Source of the DNA: Paenibacillus nuruki
GTDB taxonomy: Bacteria; Bacillota; Bacilli; Paenibacillales; Paenibacillaceae
NCBI RefSeq assembly: GCF_001721045.1
Contig: NZ_MDER01000001.1
Span: 30,707 to 94,706 of the forward strand
Reading direction: 5' to 3'
DNA: 64,000 bases
Of the stretch, positions 35,227-44,249 are shown in pieces; position 1 is the first letter of the stretch; every line of letters begins with the position of its first letter. A program made the position numbers and the translations under genes. The notes beneath the pieces are model-generated. The model had not been told where the DNA came from, searched no databases, and saw only the letters and a program-made list of their open reading frames with translations.

Positions 35227-36453
35227 CTATTCATTATTCATGTGTGAAGTGGTCGTTACTGCTTGGGTGGCTCGCCATGTCTTTATAGCATGATGCAATC
35301 GCTCCATCGCTTTTTCCAATAAAGAACGTGAACAAGCGATATTCATACGCATATATCCTTGACCTGTTATCCCAAATGCATTGCCATCATTCAGCGCAAT
35401 TTTGGCATGATCCAGTAGGAAAGAAACTAAATCTAATTGCTCCATCCGTAGCTTACTACAATCGATCCATAGCAAATACGTAGCTTCTGGTAGACGCACC
35501 GCTAATTCCGGTATATGCGTAGCGATATATTGCTGTACATACTCCATATTTCGATAAGTATAGACTTTACACTGCTCTAACCACTCTTCGCAATACGTAT
35601 AAGCGGCTTGGGTGGCTACAGCGCCAAATGTATTAATTTGTCCCACACCGAATTGATTGATTTTTAACGCAAATGCATTCCGTAATTGTTCATTCGGGAT
35701 AATAATATTAGATGTATTCATACCGGCGATATTAAATGTTTTGCTTGGTGCTGTACAAATAATACTACGGTTCATCGCAGATTCAGATAGACTGGCATAC
35801 GGAATATGAGCATGAGGTGCATAAACAAGATCACCATGAATTTCATCGGACACGACAATAATATTCCACTTCGCACATAAATGTTCTAACTGTTCTAACT
35901 CTGTACGCGTCCACACTCGCCCTATCGGATTATGTGGATTACACAAAATCAACATTTTCACCTGTTCGTCCAGCACCGTCTCTAACTGTTCAAGATCCAT
36001 ACGATAATCTCCATACTGATCTTGCATGAGCGGATTTTCGACCAATTCTCGTCCATGCCCTTTGACTACATTATAGAAGGGAGGATACACCGGTGTCTGA
36101 ATAATCACTTTATCTCCAGGTTCCGTATAGGTTTGCACCGCAAAGTTCAATGCAGATACAACACCAGGTGTGAAAACAATCCAGTCGTTTTCTATCGTCC
36201 ATTGATGCTTACGCTCCATCCAATTTACAATAGATTGATGATACTCATCGGTACGAAATGTGTATCCAAGTACGCCATGTTCAATCCGTTGACGTATAGC
36301 CTCCTGTACAGGCAAAGGTGCCGCAAAATCCATATCTGCTATCCACAAAGGAATAATATCTTCTTTGCCAAAATGCTTATGCAGTGCATCCCATTTCTCT
36401 GAACCAGTCCCTATGCGCTCAGGTGTATGATCAAATGTTGAAGTATAATCCAT
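35227..36453 (-). CDS. PatB/MalY-type PLP-dependent cystathionine beta-lyase or aminotransferase
   Basis: A fold-type I PLP enzyme of 408 residues. The aminotransferase motifs are clear: WIADMDFAAPLPVQEAI, LCNPHNPIGRVW, VVSDEIHGDLVY with the PLP-ring Asp, APSKTFNIAGM with the Schiff-base lysine and NIACSRSLLEKAMERL near the end. In B. subtilis PatB is a C-S lyase. MalY of E. coli is both a C-S lyase and a MalT repressor. A repressor role is not expected here. GGAGG precedes the ATG. The upstream neighbour is the pgmB-like gene on the same strand. Confidence 0.9.
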   Translation of the reverse strand: MDYTSTFDHTPERIGTGSEKWDALHKHFGKEDIIPLWIADMDFAAPLPVQEAIRQRIEHGVLGYTFRTDEYHQSIVNWMERKHQWTIENDWIVFTPGVVSALNFAVQTYTEPGDKVIIQTPVYPPFYNVVKGHGRELVENPLMQDQYGDYRMDLEQLETVLDEQVKMLILCNPHNPIGRVWTRTELEQLEHLCAKWNIIVVSDEIHGDLVYAPHAHIPYASLSESAMNRSIICTAPSKTFNIAGMNTSNIIIPNEQLRNAFALKINQFGVGQINTFGAVATQAAYTYCEEWLEQCKVYTYRNMEYVQQYIATHIPELAVRLPEATYLLWIDCSKLRMEQLDLVSFLLDHAKIALNDGNAFGITGQGYMRMNIACSRSLLEKAMERLHHAIKTWRATQAVTTTSHMNNE

Positions 36454-36561
36454 ACAAGTCCCTCCATATCCATCTATCCAAATATTCTATCTATTCATTG
36501 TCTTTATCCCAGAATGAATTTAAGATATATTCATCATATCAGGTTTTGGAGGGTGTTCAAG

Positions 36562-37200
36562 TTATAATACTAATTCAAGCAATTCATCGACACTTTCCAG
36601 ATAGTAGTCTGCATCTGAACTACGCAATGTTTCACCTACAGCAGCCACATTCATTTTACCTGCAATCGCCGCTTCCACACCTGCTAACGCATCTTCTACA
36701 ACCAGACATTCTTCCGGTACGATATCCAGACGAGTTGCCGCTAGCAAAAAGACTTCAGGATCAGGCTTACTACGAGTAATATCGTTACCATCTGCAATCG
36801 CATCGAACTCTTTATCCAGACCAATCTGCTTCAGAATAGTCGGTGTGTTTTTGCTCGAAGAACCAATCGCGATTTTGATATTATTTTGTTTCAATGTTTT
36901 TAACGTATATTCTACTCCCGGCAAAAGATCGCTTGGGCTTAAATGGTGCAACGATTGGCGATAGTACTCATTCTTTTTCTCTGCCAATTGCAATTTTTCT
37001 TCATCCGAGTATGTTTTGGTCGCACGTTGCAAAATAATATCCAGACTCTCCATCCGGCTTACTCCGCGCAACTGATGATTGATCGTTTCATTAAAAAGAA
37101 TGCCTTCTTCTTCACTGATTTTACTCCATGCCTCAAAATGATACTGATCTGTCGATACAATCACGCCATCAAGATCAAAAATAACTGCTTTAATTGTCAT
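36562..37200 (-). CDS. pgmB: Beta-phosphoglucomutase-like HAD phosphatase
   Basis: A 212-residue HAD-superfamily enzyme. Motif I is VIFDLDGVIV near residues 6-15, motif II IAIGSSSKN near 112-120, and motif III/IV SKPDPEVFLLAA...CLVVEDALAGVEAA. The cap-domain hinge motif HFEAWSKI and QLRGVSRMESLDIILQ match beta-phosphoglucomutases, which interconvert beta-glucose 1- and 6-phosphate in maltose or trehalose phosphorolysis. The partner phosphorylase is not nearby, so other sugar phosphates are possible. The ATG at 37200 has GAGGAGG seven to nine bases upstream. Confidence 0.83.
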   Translation of the reverse strand: MTIKAVIFDLDGVIVSTDQYHFEAWSKISEEEGILFNETINHQLRGVSRMESLDIILQRATKTYSDEEKLQLAEKKNEYYRQSLHHLSPSDLLPGVEYTLKTLKQNNIKIAIGSSSKNTPTILKQIGLDKEFDAIADGNDITRSKPDPEVFLLAATRLDIVPEECLVVEDALAGVEAAIAGKMNVAAVGETLRSSDADYYLESVDELLELVL

Positions 37201-37396
37201 TATTACTTCCTCCTCGGGTATGTTCAATGATTTGTAGTGATGGGTTAACAAATTAAGTATGTTCTTTATTAAACAAGAAACAAGGATACTAGACAGAGAA
37301 TGCTAAATTATATTTGCAGATGAAGTTGAAAAATAGGTACTTTAGTGTGAAGTGAATCGCAGATATGTGAGGCTGGTAAAGGTCATTCCGCTACCC

Positions 37397-37520
37397 AAAC
37401 GGATCATTCTTCTGATCGCTGTTAAGAATAGATATCTTTGAAATCTGCTGTCGCAGAGGATATCTATTCTTAAAGGCGAACGCTACGCTTCTCCAGAACG
37501 ATTCCGTTTGCTCCGCTAGA
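37397..37520 (+). repeat. Structured repeat, copy B
   Basis: Same plan as copy A: conserved GATCGCTGTTAAG and CTTAAAGGCGAACGC, but the inner stem arms are AAGAATAGATATC and GATATCTATTCTT. The outer arms AAACGGATCATTC and GAACGATTCCGTTT pair. The right flank CTCCGCTAG is shared with copy C. Confidence 0.85.
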
Positions 37521-37798
37521 GGTGCTTATCTACATTATTGTTTTATATATCATTTCTTACTTTAGCATATGCCCGTAAAGTTAATTTCCCTCTAAAATTA
37601 AGCAACAAGATTAAACAATACAATTAGATTAATCTATTTTAATAACAAATAAGATTTGTATGTTTTATCCATTCATTCTTCATTCATTCCAAATAAAATA
37701 TAACTATATTTTTATTCCCTTATCCTCTTTCCTACCTCCTCCCCCCTGATTGAAAATAAGCACTCCCTACTAAACATCCGGCAAAGGTGCTCACCGAA

Positions 37799-37921
37799 CC
37801 TAGCGGAGGTAAAGGAATCGTTCAGCAGAAGCGAAGCGTTCGCCTTTAAGATCGGATATAATCTGTTGAAAACAGAATTCAATATATCCGATCTTAACAG
37901 CGATCGTATGAATGATCCTTT
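37799..37921 (-). repeat. Structured repeat, copy C (inverted)
   Basis: Read on the minus strand it has the same conserved blocks, with inner stem arms AGATCGGATATA and TATATCCGATCT and outer arms AAAGGATCATTC and GAACGATTCCTTT. It lies about 280 bp from copy B in opposite orientation. The surrounding gap up to efeO (888 bp in total) has no gene I can support. Confidence 0.85.
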
Positions 37922-38053
37922 ACCAGAGCGATATTCCCTCACACCCTTCGCCACTCCCCCACCCCCCGTCTTATGTTCAATCCCCCTTGTATCCATTTAC
38001 ATAAAAATAAAGATTGACGCTCTTATCGTTCACCATTATGATAGATTAATAAT

Positions 38054-38068
38054 TGAGAACGATTATCA
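38054..38068. promoter_or_regulatory. Fur box upstream of efeO
   Basis: TGAGAACGATTATCA fits the 7-1-7 Fur box TGATAATNATTATCA with two mismatches and lies 20 bp before the efeO start codon. Confidence 0.8.
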
Positions 38069-38088
38069 TTATTAAGGAGTGTAATTTA

Positions 38089-38985
38089 ATGAAAGCACGT
38101 GTAACTTTACCAGCTACAATTCTTTTATCTTCTGTACTGTTTGCCGCTTGTGGGAATCAAGCTGCTACCAATACAACCACAGCTCCAGCAACAACAGAAG
38201 CAACGACTACAACACCAGCAGCGTCCACCTCATCTACCGAAGCAACAACTACAACAGCTGATTTTAAAAATGAAACCGAACAATATCGTACATATGCGAT
38301 CGGTGAGATTGATTCCTTTGTAACAGAGACAGAGAAATTTACGGAAGCGGTCAAAGCAGGGAAATTAAAAGAAGCTCAAGCGCTATATGCTCCAGCTCGT
38401 ATGCATTATGAACGGATCGAGCCGATTGCCGAAGCGTTAGGAAATCTTGATCCTGATATCGATGCTCGTGCAGGCGATGTGGATGATAAAGACTGGCGCG
38501 GATTCCACAAGATTGAACAAGCTCTTTGGGAAAAGAAAACAACCGATGGTATGAGTGAATATGCGGATCGTCTTTTGCAAGATGCACAGTTGTTACGTGC
38601 TAAAGTCGAAACGGTTGAAATCGATGCAAGTATGCTTGTGGTTGGAGCCGTTGAACTACTGAATGAAGTTTCTTCTTCCAAAATCACAGGTGAAGAAGAA
38701 CGTTACTCTCATACCGACTTGTATGATTTTGTAGCCAATGTAGAAGGTGCAGAAAAAATCTACGAAATCCTCAAACCACGTTTGGCTGAAAAAGATCCTG
38801 ATTTGGAAAAACAAATCGGCGAACGTTTTGATGCGTTAAATAAAGAATTAGCTCCTTTTGCTACTAAAGACGGTGGATATGTTACGTATGACAAATTAAC
38901 TAAAGAAGATATTCGTACATTAAGTCAGAACCTTGATGCTTTGGCTGAACCTTTATCCCAGATGGGTACAATTTTAGGGGTGTAA
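38089..38985 (+). CDS. efeO: EfeO, lipoprotein of the iron uptake system (M75/imelysin family)
   Basis: The extracytoplasmic component of the EfeUOB/YwbLMN elemental-iron system. The mature protein is an M75 (imelysin-like) helical domain with WRGFHKIEQALW holding the HxxE metal motif and DIDARAGDVDDKDWRG before it. The N-terminus is a lipoprotein signal with lipobox LFAAC, followed by a Thr/Ala-rich linker of about 45 residues. The ATG at 38089 has AAGGAG eight bases upstream, and the reading frame can be extended upstream only through the Fur box. First gene of the operon; efeB follows after five bases. Confidence 0.94.
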   Translation: MKARVTLPATILLSSVLFAACGNQAATNTTTAPATTEATTTTPAASTSSTEATTTTADFKNETEQYRTYAIGEIDSFVTETEKFTEAVKAGKLKEAQALYAPARMHYERIEPIAEALGNLDPDIDARAGDVDDKDWRGFHKIEQALWEKKTTDGMSEYADRLLQDAQLLRAKVETVEIDASMLVVGAVELLNEVSSSKITGEEERYSHTDLYDFVANVEGAEKIYEILKPRLAEKDPDLEKQIGERFDALNKELAPFATKDGGYVTYDKLTKEDIRTLSQNLDALAEPLSQMGTILGV

Positions 38986-38990
38986 TTATT

Positions 38991-40376
38991 ATGAGCAAAA
39001 AAGACTCTTCCGAAAATAAAACAAAATCAACTCCTGTTCAATCTGATGTCGATTCTTCTACAGAAGTGTCGACAGAATCTCAAACTGGAGTATTCAAAAA
39101 GCCTGTTAGCCGTCGCGATATGTTGCGGTTAGCAGGCGCTTCTGGCGTTGGGCTTCTTTTAGGAGGTTCAGGCGCGCTTGGAATTATGAAAGCTACTGGA
39201 CTGACCAAACAACCTTTATCAGATACGCCGGGTAGTGCTGAAAATGTAACGACAGGTATTACAAACGTAGGCGATGAGCATTCTTTTTATGGCACTCATC
39301 AATCAGGGATTGTTACACCAAGTCAGAACTTTATGTGCTTTGCTTCTTTTGATGTGACGTTAAGTGATGCAGCAGGTTTACGTCGCTTATTTCAAGCATG
39401 GACGAAAGCCAGTGCTTCGTTGATGGCTGGCGAATTGTTAGATGGGCAAAATGAAAATCCGAATCTTCCGCCTGCTGATACAGGTGAAGCGGCTGGACTT
39501 TCTTCTTCCAAGTTGACGATTACGTTTGGCGCAGGCCCTGCTTTATTTGATCATCGATTTGGACTATCTGGCAAAAAGCCTGCTAATTTTGCAGACTTGC
39601 CTGCCTTTAATGGAGATAATCTACAATCGGAATGGTGCGGTGGCGATCTAGCCGTACAAATTTGTGCAGATGATATGCAGGTCGCTTTTCACGCAATGCG
39701 TAACTTGATCCGAATTGCTCGTGGTTCTGCGGTTCTCCGTTGGAGTCAAGAAGGATTCCAGCGCAGTAGTGCAGCAGATCCGAATCAAGCTACTCCACGG
39801 AATCTAATGGGCTTCAAAGATGGAACTGCTAATCCAAGTGTCAAAGACAACTCGATGATGAATGAAGTTGTCTGGGTACAACCGCAAGATGGTGCAGGTT
39901 GGATGACCAACGGTAGTTATATGGTCGTTCGTCGTATTCGGATGCGTATCGAAGTATGGGATCGCTCCAGTCTAGCAGATCAGGAAAATACGTTTGGACG
40001 GGAACGGGTCAGTGGTGCTCCAATCGGTTCACATCATGAATTTGATCGTGGCGATATGGAAGCCAAAGATGCTTCAGGCAAACCTGTTATTCCGATGAAT
40101 GCACATATGCGTGTAGCTCGTGGAGATGGAAGTATGCAGATTTTGCGTCGTCCTTATTCTTACTCTAGTGGGATGGATAAAGTTACTGGACAATTGGATG
40201 CAGGATTGTTTTTTATCAGTTATCAGCGCAGTATCGACAAACAATTTATTCCTATGCAGCAAAGACTCGCACAGATTGACGCATTGAATGAATATATTCA
40301 GCATATCGGAAGTGCTGTTTTTGCTTGTTTTCCGGGTGTACAGCAAGGCGGTTATATCGGAGATGAATTGGTATAA
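38991..40376 (+). CDS. efeB: EfeB, Tat-exported DyP-type haem peroxidase
   Basis: A haem-containing peroxidase that oxidises Fe(II) or releases iron at the cell surface in the Efe system. The N-terminal tail carries a twin-arginine signal (SRRDMLRLAG near residue 40) and hydrophobic stretch. DyP motifs: GFKDGTANP near 275, with the catalytic Asp, and NAHMRVARGDGS near 370 with the likely proximal His, followed by ILRRPYSYSSG and FISYQRSIDKQFIPMQQRL. 461 residues is normal for this type. It is between efeO and efeU in one operon. Confidence 0.94.
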   Translation: MSKKDSSENKTKSTPVQSDVDSSTEVSTESQTGVFKKPVSRRDMLRLAGASGVGLLLGGSGALGIMKATGLTKQPLSDTPGSAENVTTGITNVGDEHSFYGTHQSGIVTPSQNFMCFASFDVTLSDAAGLRRLFQAWTKASASLMAGELLDGQNENPNLPPADTGEAAGLSSSKLTITFGAGPALFDHRFGLSGKKPANFADLPAFNGDNLQSEWCGGDLAVQICADDMQVAFHAMRNLIRIARGSAVLRWSQEGFQRSSAADPNQATPRNLMGFKDGTANPSVKDNSMMNEVVWVQPQDGAGWMTNGSYMVVRRIRMRIEVWDRSSLADQENTFGRERVSGAPIGSHHEFDRGDMEAKDASGKPVIPMNAHMRVARGDGSMQILRRPYSYSSGMDKVTGQLDAGLFFISYQRSIDKQFIPMQQRLAQIDALNEYIQHIGSAVFACFPGVQQGGYIGDELV

Positions 40377-40419
40377 CCGCTCGTTATTTATTTTGATATA
40401 GAAAAGAGGGTTCTAGGCT

Positions 40420-42243
40420 ATGCGTAAAAGTGCCCTGTTGATCAGGTTTATGCTTTGCTTGAGTCTATTGATTGTTTTAGGTGGAACACCTTTGAGCGTA
40501 GGAATATCTACTGCACAAGCATCTGCTACCGATTCTTCCTCTATCGATCAACTGTTACCGCTTGTAGGTAGTGCGCTTGTCGATGCTGGACAGCAGAAAT
40601 GGACAGATGCCAAGCAGGAATTAGATACTTTCGCCACAGCATGGCAAACGATTGATACATCTACCGCTTCAACAGAAGCTGGCGCAGTCAATACAGCTCT
40701 GACGGATGCACAGACAGCGCTTGCTGGGGCTTCGTCTGATCCCAAAGCAGCTACCTCTGCGCTAGGTACACTAGCACGTGCAGTCAATACGTATGCAGAA
40801 GCAAGTCAAGCCAAAGCAAGCGGTACAACGACAGATAACAATGGACCTTCTCAGCAAGGGTTAACCGCTGTGAAAGTAATTCTTCCACTTGCAGATACGA
40901 CGATTCAACATATTGATGAACGTAACTGGCAAGCCGCTCAAGATAGTTATAAACAGATCGTCAATTCATGGCCGGATGTTGAGAATGCGATTCGTGCCGA
41001 TAATTTTACGGTGTATAGTCAACTAGAGATCAAAATGAGTATGATCCGTGTAGCTTTACAGGCTGATCCTCCACGTGAAGAACAAGCCAAAGCAGATACT
41101 CAAGCTCTTATTAAACTACTCAACGAATATGCCGCAGGCGATATTGCAGATACGGCTCCTGCGAGTGGTACTGTTCGCTTAAGTGATGCTGTGACGTTAC
41201 TTCAACAAGTACAGACAGCCACAACAGCTCAAGATCAGAGCAAAGCATCTGATCTGATGACTCAATTTATCTCGATGTGGCCTCTGGTTGAAGGAGAAGT
41301 ACAGATTTCTTCGGCTTCGACCTATACTTCGATTGAAAATGAAATGGCTGAAGTACAAGGATATTTAGTATCTAATCCTCCTGTATGGACACAAGCTAGT
41401 ACTGTAATTCAGACGATGCTGGATGAACTCACTCCTTTAACATCCAAAACATCGTATACAGCTTGGGATGCAGCGATTATTTTATTACGTGAAGGTCTAG
41501 AAGCGATTCTGGTATTAGCTGCTCTACTCGCTTATGCCAAACGCAGTGGTAGCCGTACCGCAGGACAGTATATCTGGTCTGGTGCTATTTCAGGTCTAGT
41601 GCTCAGTGGTGTTATGGCAGTGATCTTTGTCTATGCGTTCTCTCAAGTATCGAGTAGCGGTAGTACACGTGAAATGATCGAAGGGATTACCGGCCTCGTC
41701 GCTGTTGTGATGATGCTTAGTGTAGGACACTGGTTACATCAGAAAGCCAACTTAAAAAATTGGAATACTTATATTGAAAATCAAGTCAGTGGTGCTTTAG
41801 AACGTGGCAGTCTATGGTCATTAGCGATTGTCTCCGGACTCGCCATTTTACGTGAAGGTGCCGAAACAGCGATTTTCTATATCGGTATGGCCCCTGCGAT
41901 TGCTCTTTCGCAATTCATTTTGGGTATAGCGATTGCCCTTGTCATTCTGATTGTGATTGCTGTACTGATTATTAAGTTCAGTGTGAAATTACCGATTCGT
42001 CCGTTCTTCTTAACGGCAACAGTATTGATTTATTATCTGGTATTTCGTTTTCTGGGCGAAAGTATTCATGCCCTTCAAGTGGCAGGTAAATTCCCTGCAC
42101 ATACAGTGGCAGAATTACCTTCGATCAGTTGGATCGGTATGTATCCGACATGGGAGACCTTTATCCCTCAAATGATCGTCTTGATCTGGATGGTATGGAG
42201 ATTGATTTTACCAGAATATCGCAGTCATAAGCAGACGGCTTAA
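40420..42243 (+). CDS. efeU: EfeU, Ftr1-type iron permease with extended N-terminal domain
   Basis: The membrane permease of the Efe system, with seven membrane helices in the C-terminal half. The two REGxE iron motifs are seen as LLREGLEAILVL near 357 and LREGAETAIFY near 478. An N-terminal signal-like stretch is followed by about 310 residues that contain three similar helical repeats (about 45-120, 140-245, 250-340), each with a Trp-centred W-P-x-V-E segment followed by a conserved tail. Classical YwbL/EfeU has a shorter extracytoplasmic part; this fused helical domain may capture iron from EfeB/EfeO. Confidence 0.93.
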   Translation: MRKSALLIRFMLCLSLLIVLGGTPLSVGISTAQASATDSSSIDQLLPLVGSALVDAGQQKWTDAKQELDTFATAWQTIDTSTASTEAGAVNTALTDAQTALAGASSDPKAATSALGTLARAVNTYAEASQAKASGTTTDNNGPSQQGLTAVKVILPLADTTIQHIDERNWQAAQDSYKQIVNSWPDVENAIRADNFTVYSQLEIKMSMIRVALQADPPREEQAKADTQALIKLLNEYAAGDIADTAPASGTVRLSDAVTLLQQVQTATTAQDQSKASDLMTQFISMWPLVEGEVQISSASTYTSIENEMAEVQGYLVSNPPVWTQASTVIQTMLDELTPLTSKTSYTAWDAAIILLREGLEAILVLAALLAYAKRSGSRTAGQYIWSGAISGLVLSGVMAVIFVYAFSQVSSSGSTREMIEGITGLVAVVMMLSVGHWLHQKANLKNWNTYIENQVSGALERGSLWSLAIVSGLAILREGAETAIFYIGMAPAIALSQFILGIAIALVILIVIAVLIIKFSVKLPIRPFFLTATVLIYYLVFRFLGESIHALQVAGKFPAHTVAELPSISWIGMYPTWETFIPQMIVLIWMVWRLILPEYRSHKQTA

Positions 42244-42317
42244 CTAGGGTGTTATGGAGTTAAGAATGATAGTGTGATCCGCTCTGCACCATAATAATGA
42301 TGAGATGAAGTAAATTT

Positions 42318-42360
42318 AGAGAGTCTGTATCCTTTTGTATAAGGATGCAGACTCTTTTTG
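42318..42360 (+). terminator. Terminator of the efe operon
   Basis: The arms AGAGTCTG and CAGACTCT, with an inner ATCCTT/AAGGAT stem, are followed by TTTTTG. Confidence 0.9.
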
Positions 42361-42593
42361 TTAATATATTATATTGTTTCTCATGATGGAACGATTAATG
42401 CTTATCGTTCATTTTTGGGGGAATCCGTTACTCGTGATCATTTTTTAGATGAGTCCGGATCATATATTGTACATCTATAATGGAGCAACATTTCATACTC
42501 CATCCACTCTAATCTGCTTTATTTATAATCATGCCCCAAAATAGAAATTTATGAGTTGCAATCTTTGTTAGGGTGCTTTAAGATAATGGTGAA

Positions 42594-42640
42594 AGAAAAT
42601 AATTTTCTATATATATTATTATAAAATAAAAATAATTTTC
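42594..42640. promoter_or_regulatory. Candidate operator pair for the RpiR regulator
   Basis: AGAAAATAATTTTCT (42594-42608) is a perfect 7-1-7 palindrome, and AAAATAATTTTC returns at about 42629-42640, just before the ribosome site of the RpiR gene. A/T-rich promoter-like sequence lies between the two. Spacing suggests autoregulation. Confidence 0.45.
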
Positions 42641-42657
42641 ATTAGGGAGGGTTAAAC

Positions 42658-43521
42658 TTGTCTCCTATTTTGCATATGTTGGAGCAACGCATCGAAAGTT
42701 TATCTCCTCAAGAGCGCCGACTGGCTCATTATATTTTGCAACAACCTTCCACTGTTATTCGGCTTGGGATTACACAGTTAGCGACTCAATGTGGCATCAG
42801 TCCTGCTACTGTTACTCGCTTCTGCAAAACATTTCATTTCGAAGGCTTTCCTGATTTCAAAATGAAGTTAGCTAGTGAATTAGCGCAACAGTCCATTCCC
42901 AGTTCGTATCAAGATATTATTGCAGGTAATCCGCTTGCAGAGATTGTTAAAGCGATTGAAACCAATCATATTACATCGATCAACGATACTACCCGTTTAC
43001 TCGATTTACCCAAGCTTGAGCAAGCGATAGGTTACCTTACCCGTGCACGTCGGATTGATCTGTATGGTATCGCTACCTCATCTATTGTAGCGCAAGACTT
43101 TTATCAGAAATTGATTCGAGTCGGTAAAAACAGTACATCGTTTTCTGATTCTCATATGCAAATCACTTCTGCTTCTACACTTTCTTCAGAAGATGTAGCG
43201 TTAGCGATTTCGTATTCTGGGGAAACTAAAGAAACGATCGATGCATTATCATGTGCCAAAGATAATGGAGCGACTGTATTATCACTGACTCAATACAGCA
43301 ACAATAAGCTCGCTTCGATGGCGGATATCGCTTTATTTTCATCATCATTGGAACAAGGTGTTCGCCGTGGAGATATGGCTTCACGGATTGCTCAACTGCA
43401 TATTATTGATATTTTATTTACCGGTATGATTAGCGCCCAATTTAACGATTCTGTAGCGAAGTTGGAGCTATCTTATAAAAATGTGCAACGTTATCGCAAA
43501 GACTCAGGAGGTTTTGAATAA
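42658..43521 (+). CDS. RpiR/MurR-family transcriptional regulator
   Basis: An N-terminal RpiR-type helix-turn-helix (SPQERRLAHYILQQPSTVIRLGITQLATQCGISPATVTRFCKTFHFEGFPDFKMKLASE, residues about 14-75) is followed by a SIS sugar-phosphate domain (about 120-245; LAISYSGETKETIDAL). It probably senses an amino-sugar phosphate and controls nagB and nagA, which follow directly. The start is a TTG at 42658 with GGGAGGG upstream. The stop TAA overlaps the nagB ATG by one base. Confidence 0.88.
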   Translation: MSPILHMLEQRIESLSPQERRLAHYILQQPSTVIRLGITQLATQCGISPATVTRFCKTFHFEGFPDFKMKLASELAQQSIPSSYQDIIAGNPLAEIVKAIETNHITSINDTTRLLDLPKLEQAIGYLTRARRIDLYGIATSSIVAQDFYQKLIRVGKNSTSFSDSHMQITSASTLSSEDVALAISYSGETKETIDALSCAKDNGATVLSLTQYSNNKLASMADIALFSSSLEQGVRRGDMASRIAQLHIIDILFTGMISAQFNDSVAKLELSYKNVQRYRKDSGGFE

Positions 43522-44249
43522 TGGCTAATGTAATCAAAGTGACTCATGAAGAAGATTTTCACAAGGTAGCTGCTCATATTGTTGCTAGTCTGGTACAAAC
43601 TTCTCCTCGTGCTGTATTAGGATTGGCTACAGGAGGTACGCCTGTAGGCTTGTATCGTGAATTGATTCAGATTCATAAGCAAGGATTAGTCAGTTTTGCC
43701 AAAGTGAAAAGTTACAATCTGGATGAATATGCAGGTCTACCGACAGAACATCCAGCTTCCTATCGTACATTTATGAACGAGCATTTATTTAATCATATTG
43801 ATATTAATCTTGAAAATACTCATGTGCCTGATGGACAAGCAACCGATTTGGATGCCGAATGTCGCCTGTATGATGAAATGTTGTCTGAAGCGGTGATTGA
43901 TCTACAAGTTCTAGGCATTGGACATAATGGGCATATTGGATTCAATGAACCCGATGATAGTTTGAATCCTGCGACTCATGTCGTGACATTATTAGAACAG
44001 ACCCGAGAAGCGAATTCTCGTTACTTTGGTTCGGTGGATGACGTTCCAGCACAAGCGATTACGATGGGTGTAGGTAGTATTATGAAAGCTCGCCAAATTC
44101 TACTGCTTGTACGTGGTGCAGACAAAGCTGAAATTATCCATCGTGCCGTAACAGGTCCGATCACAACACAATGCCCTGCTTCACTATTACAACTGCATTC
44201 CAACGTTACTGTACTGCTGGATGCAGAAGCAGGGAGGTTGTTCCAGTAA
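43521..44249 (+). CDS. nagB: Glucosamine-6-phosphate deaminase
   Basis: Converts glucosamine 6-phosphate to fructose 6-phosphate and ammonium. Motifs: LGLATGGTPVGLYRELI near the N-terminus (phosphate loop), NLDEYAGLP with the catalytic Asp near 72, and LGIGHNGHIGFNEPDD with the active-site His near 138. 242 residues is normal. The ATG overlaps the regulator stop (TAATG), and its own stop TAA overlaps the nagA ATG in the same way. Confidence 0.97.
   Translation: MANVIKVTHEEDFHKVAAHIVASLVQTSPRAVLGLATGGTPVGLYRELIQIHKQGLVSFAKVKSYNLDEYAGLPTEHPASYRTFMNEHLFNHIDINLENTHVPDGQATDLDAECRLYDEMLSEAVIDLQVLGIGHNGHIGFNEPDDSLNPATHVVTLLEQTREANSRYFGSVDDVPAQAITMGVGSIMKARQILLLVRGADKAEIIHRAVTGPITTQCPASLLQLHSNVTVLLDAEAGRLFQ

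Larger units (their letters stand above)
42244..42657. other. Gene-free interval between efeU and the nag genes
   Basis: The 414-bp gap holds the efe terminator (42318-42360) and a pair of AAAATAATTTTC elements (see 42594-42640). The part between them shows no coding potential and no recognised RNA. Confidence 0.6.

Noticed and set aside
37712..37996. A 94-codon minus-strand frame and an overlapping 69-codon plus frame
   Set aside because: Both run through structured repeat copy C, so their codons are fixed by the repeat; no ribosome site and no family resemblance.
44171..44248. Upstream start for nagA inside nagB
   Set aside because: The extra 26 residues are unlike the deacetylase family; the ATG at 44249 overlaps the nagB stop and has a good ribosome site.
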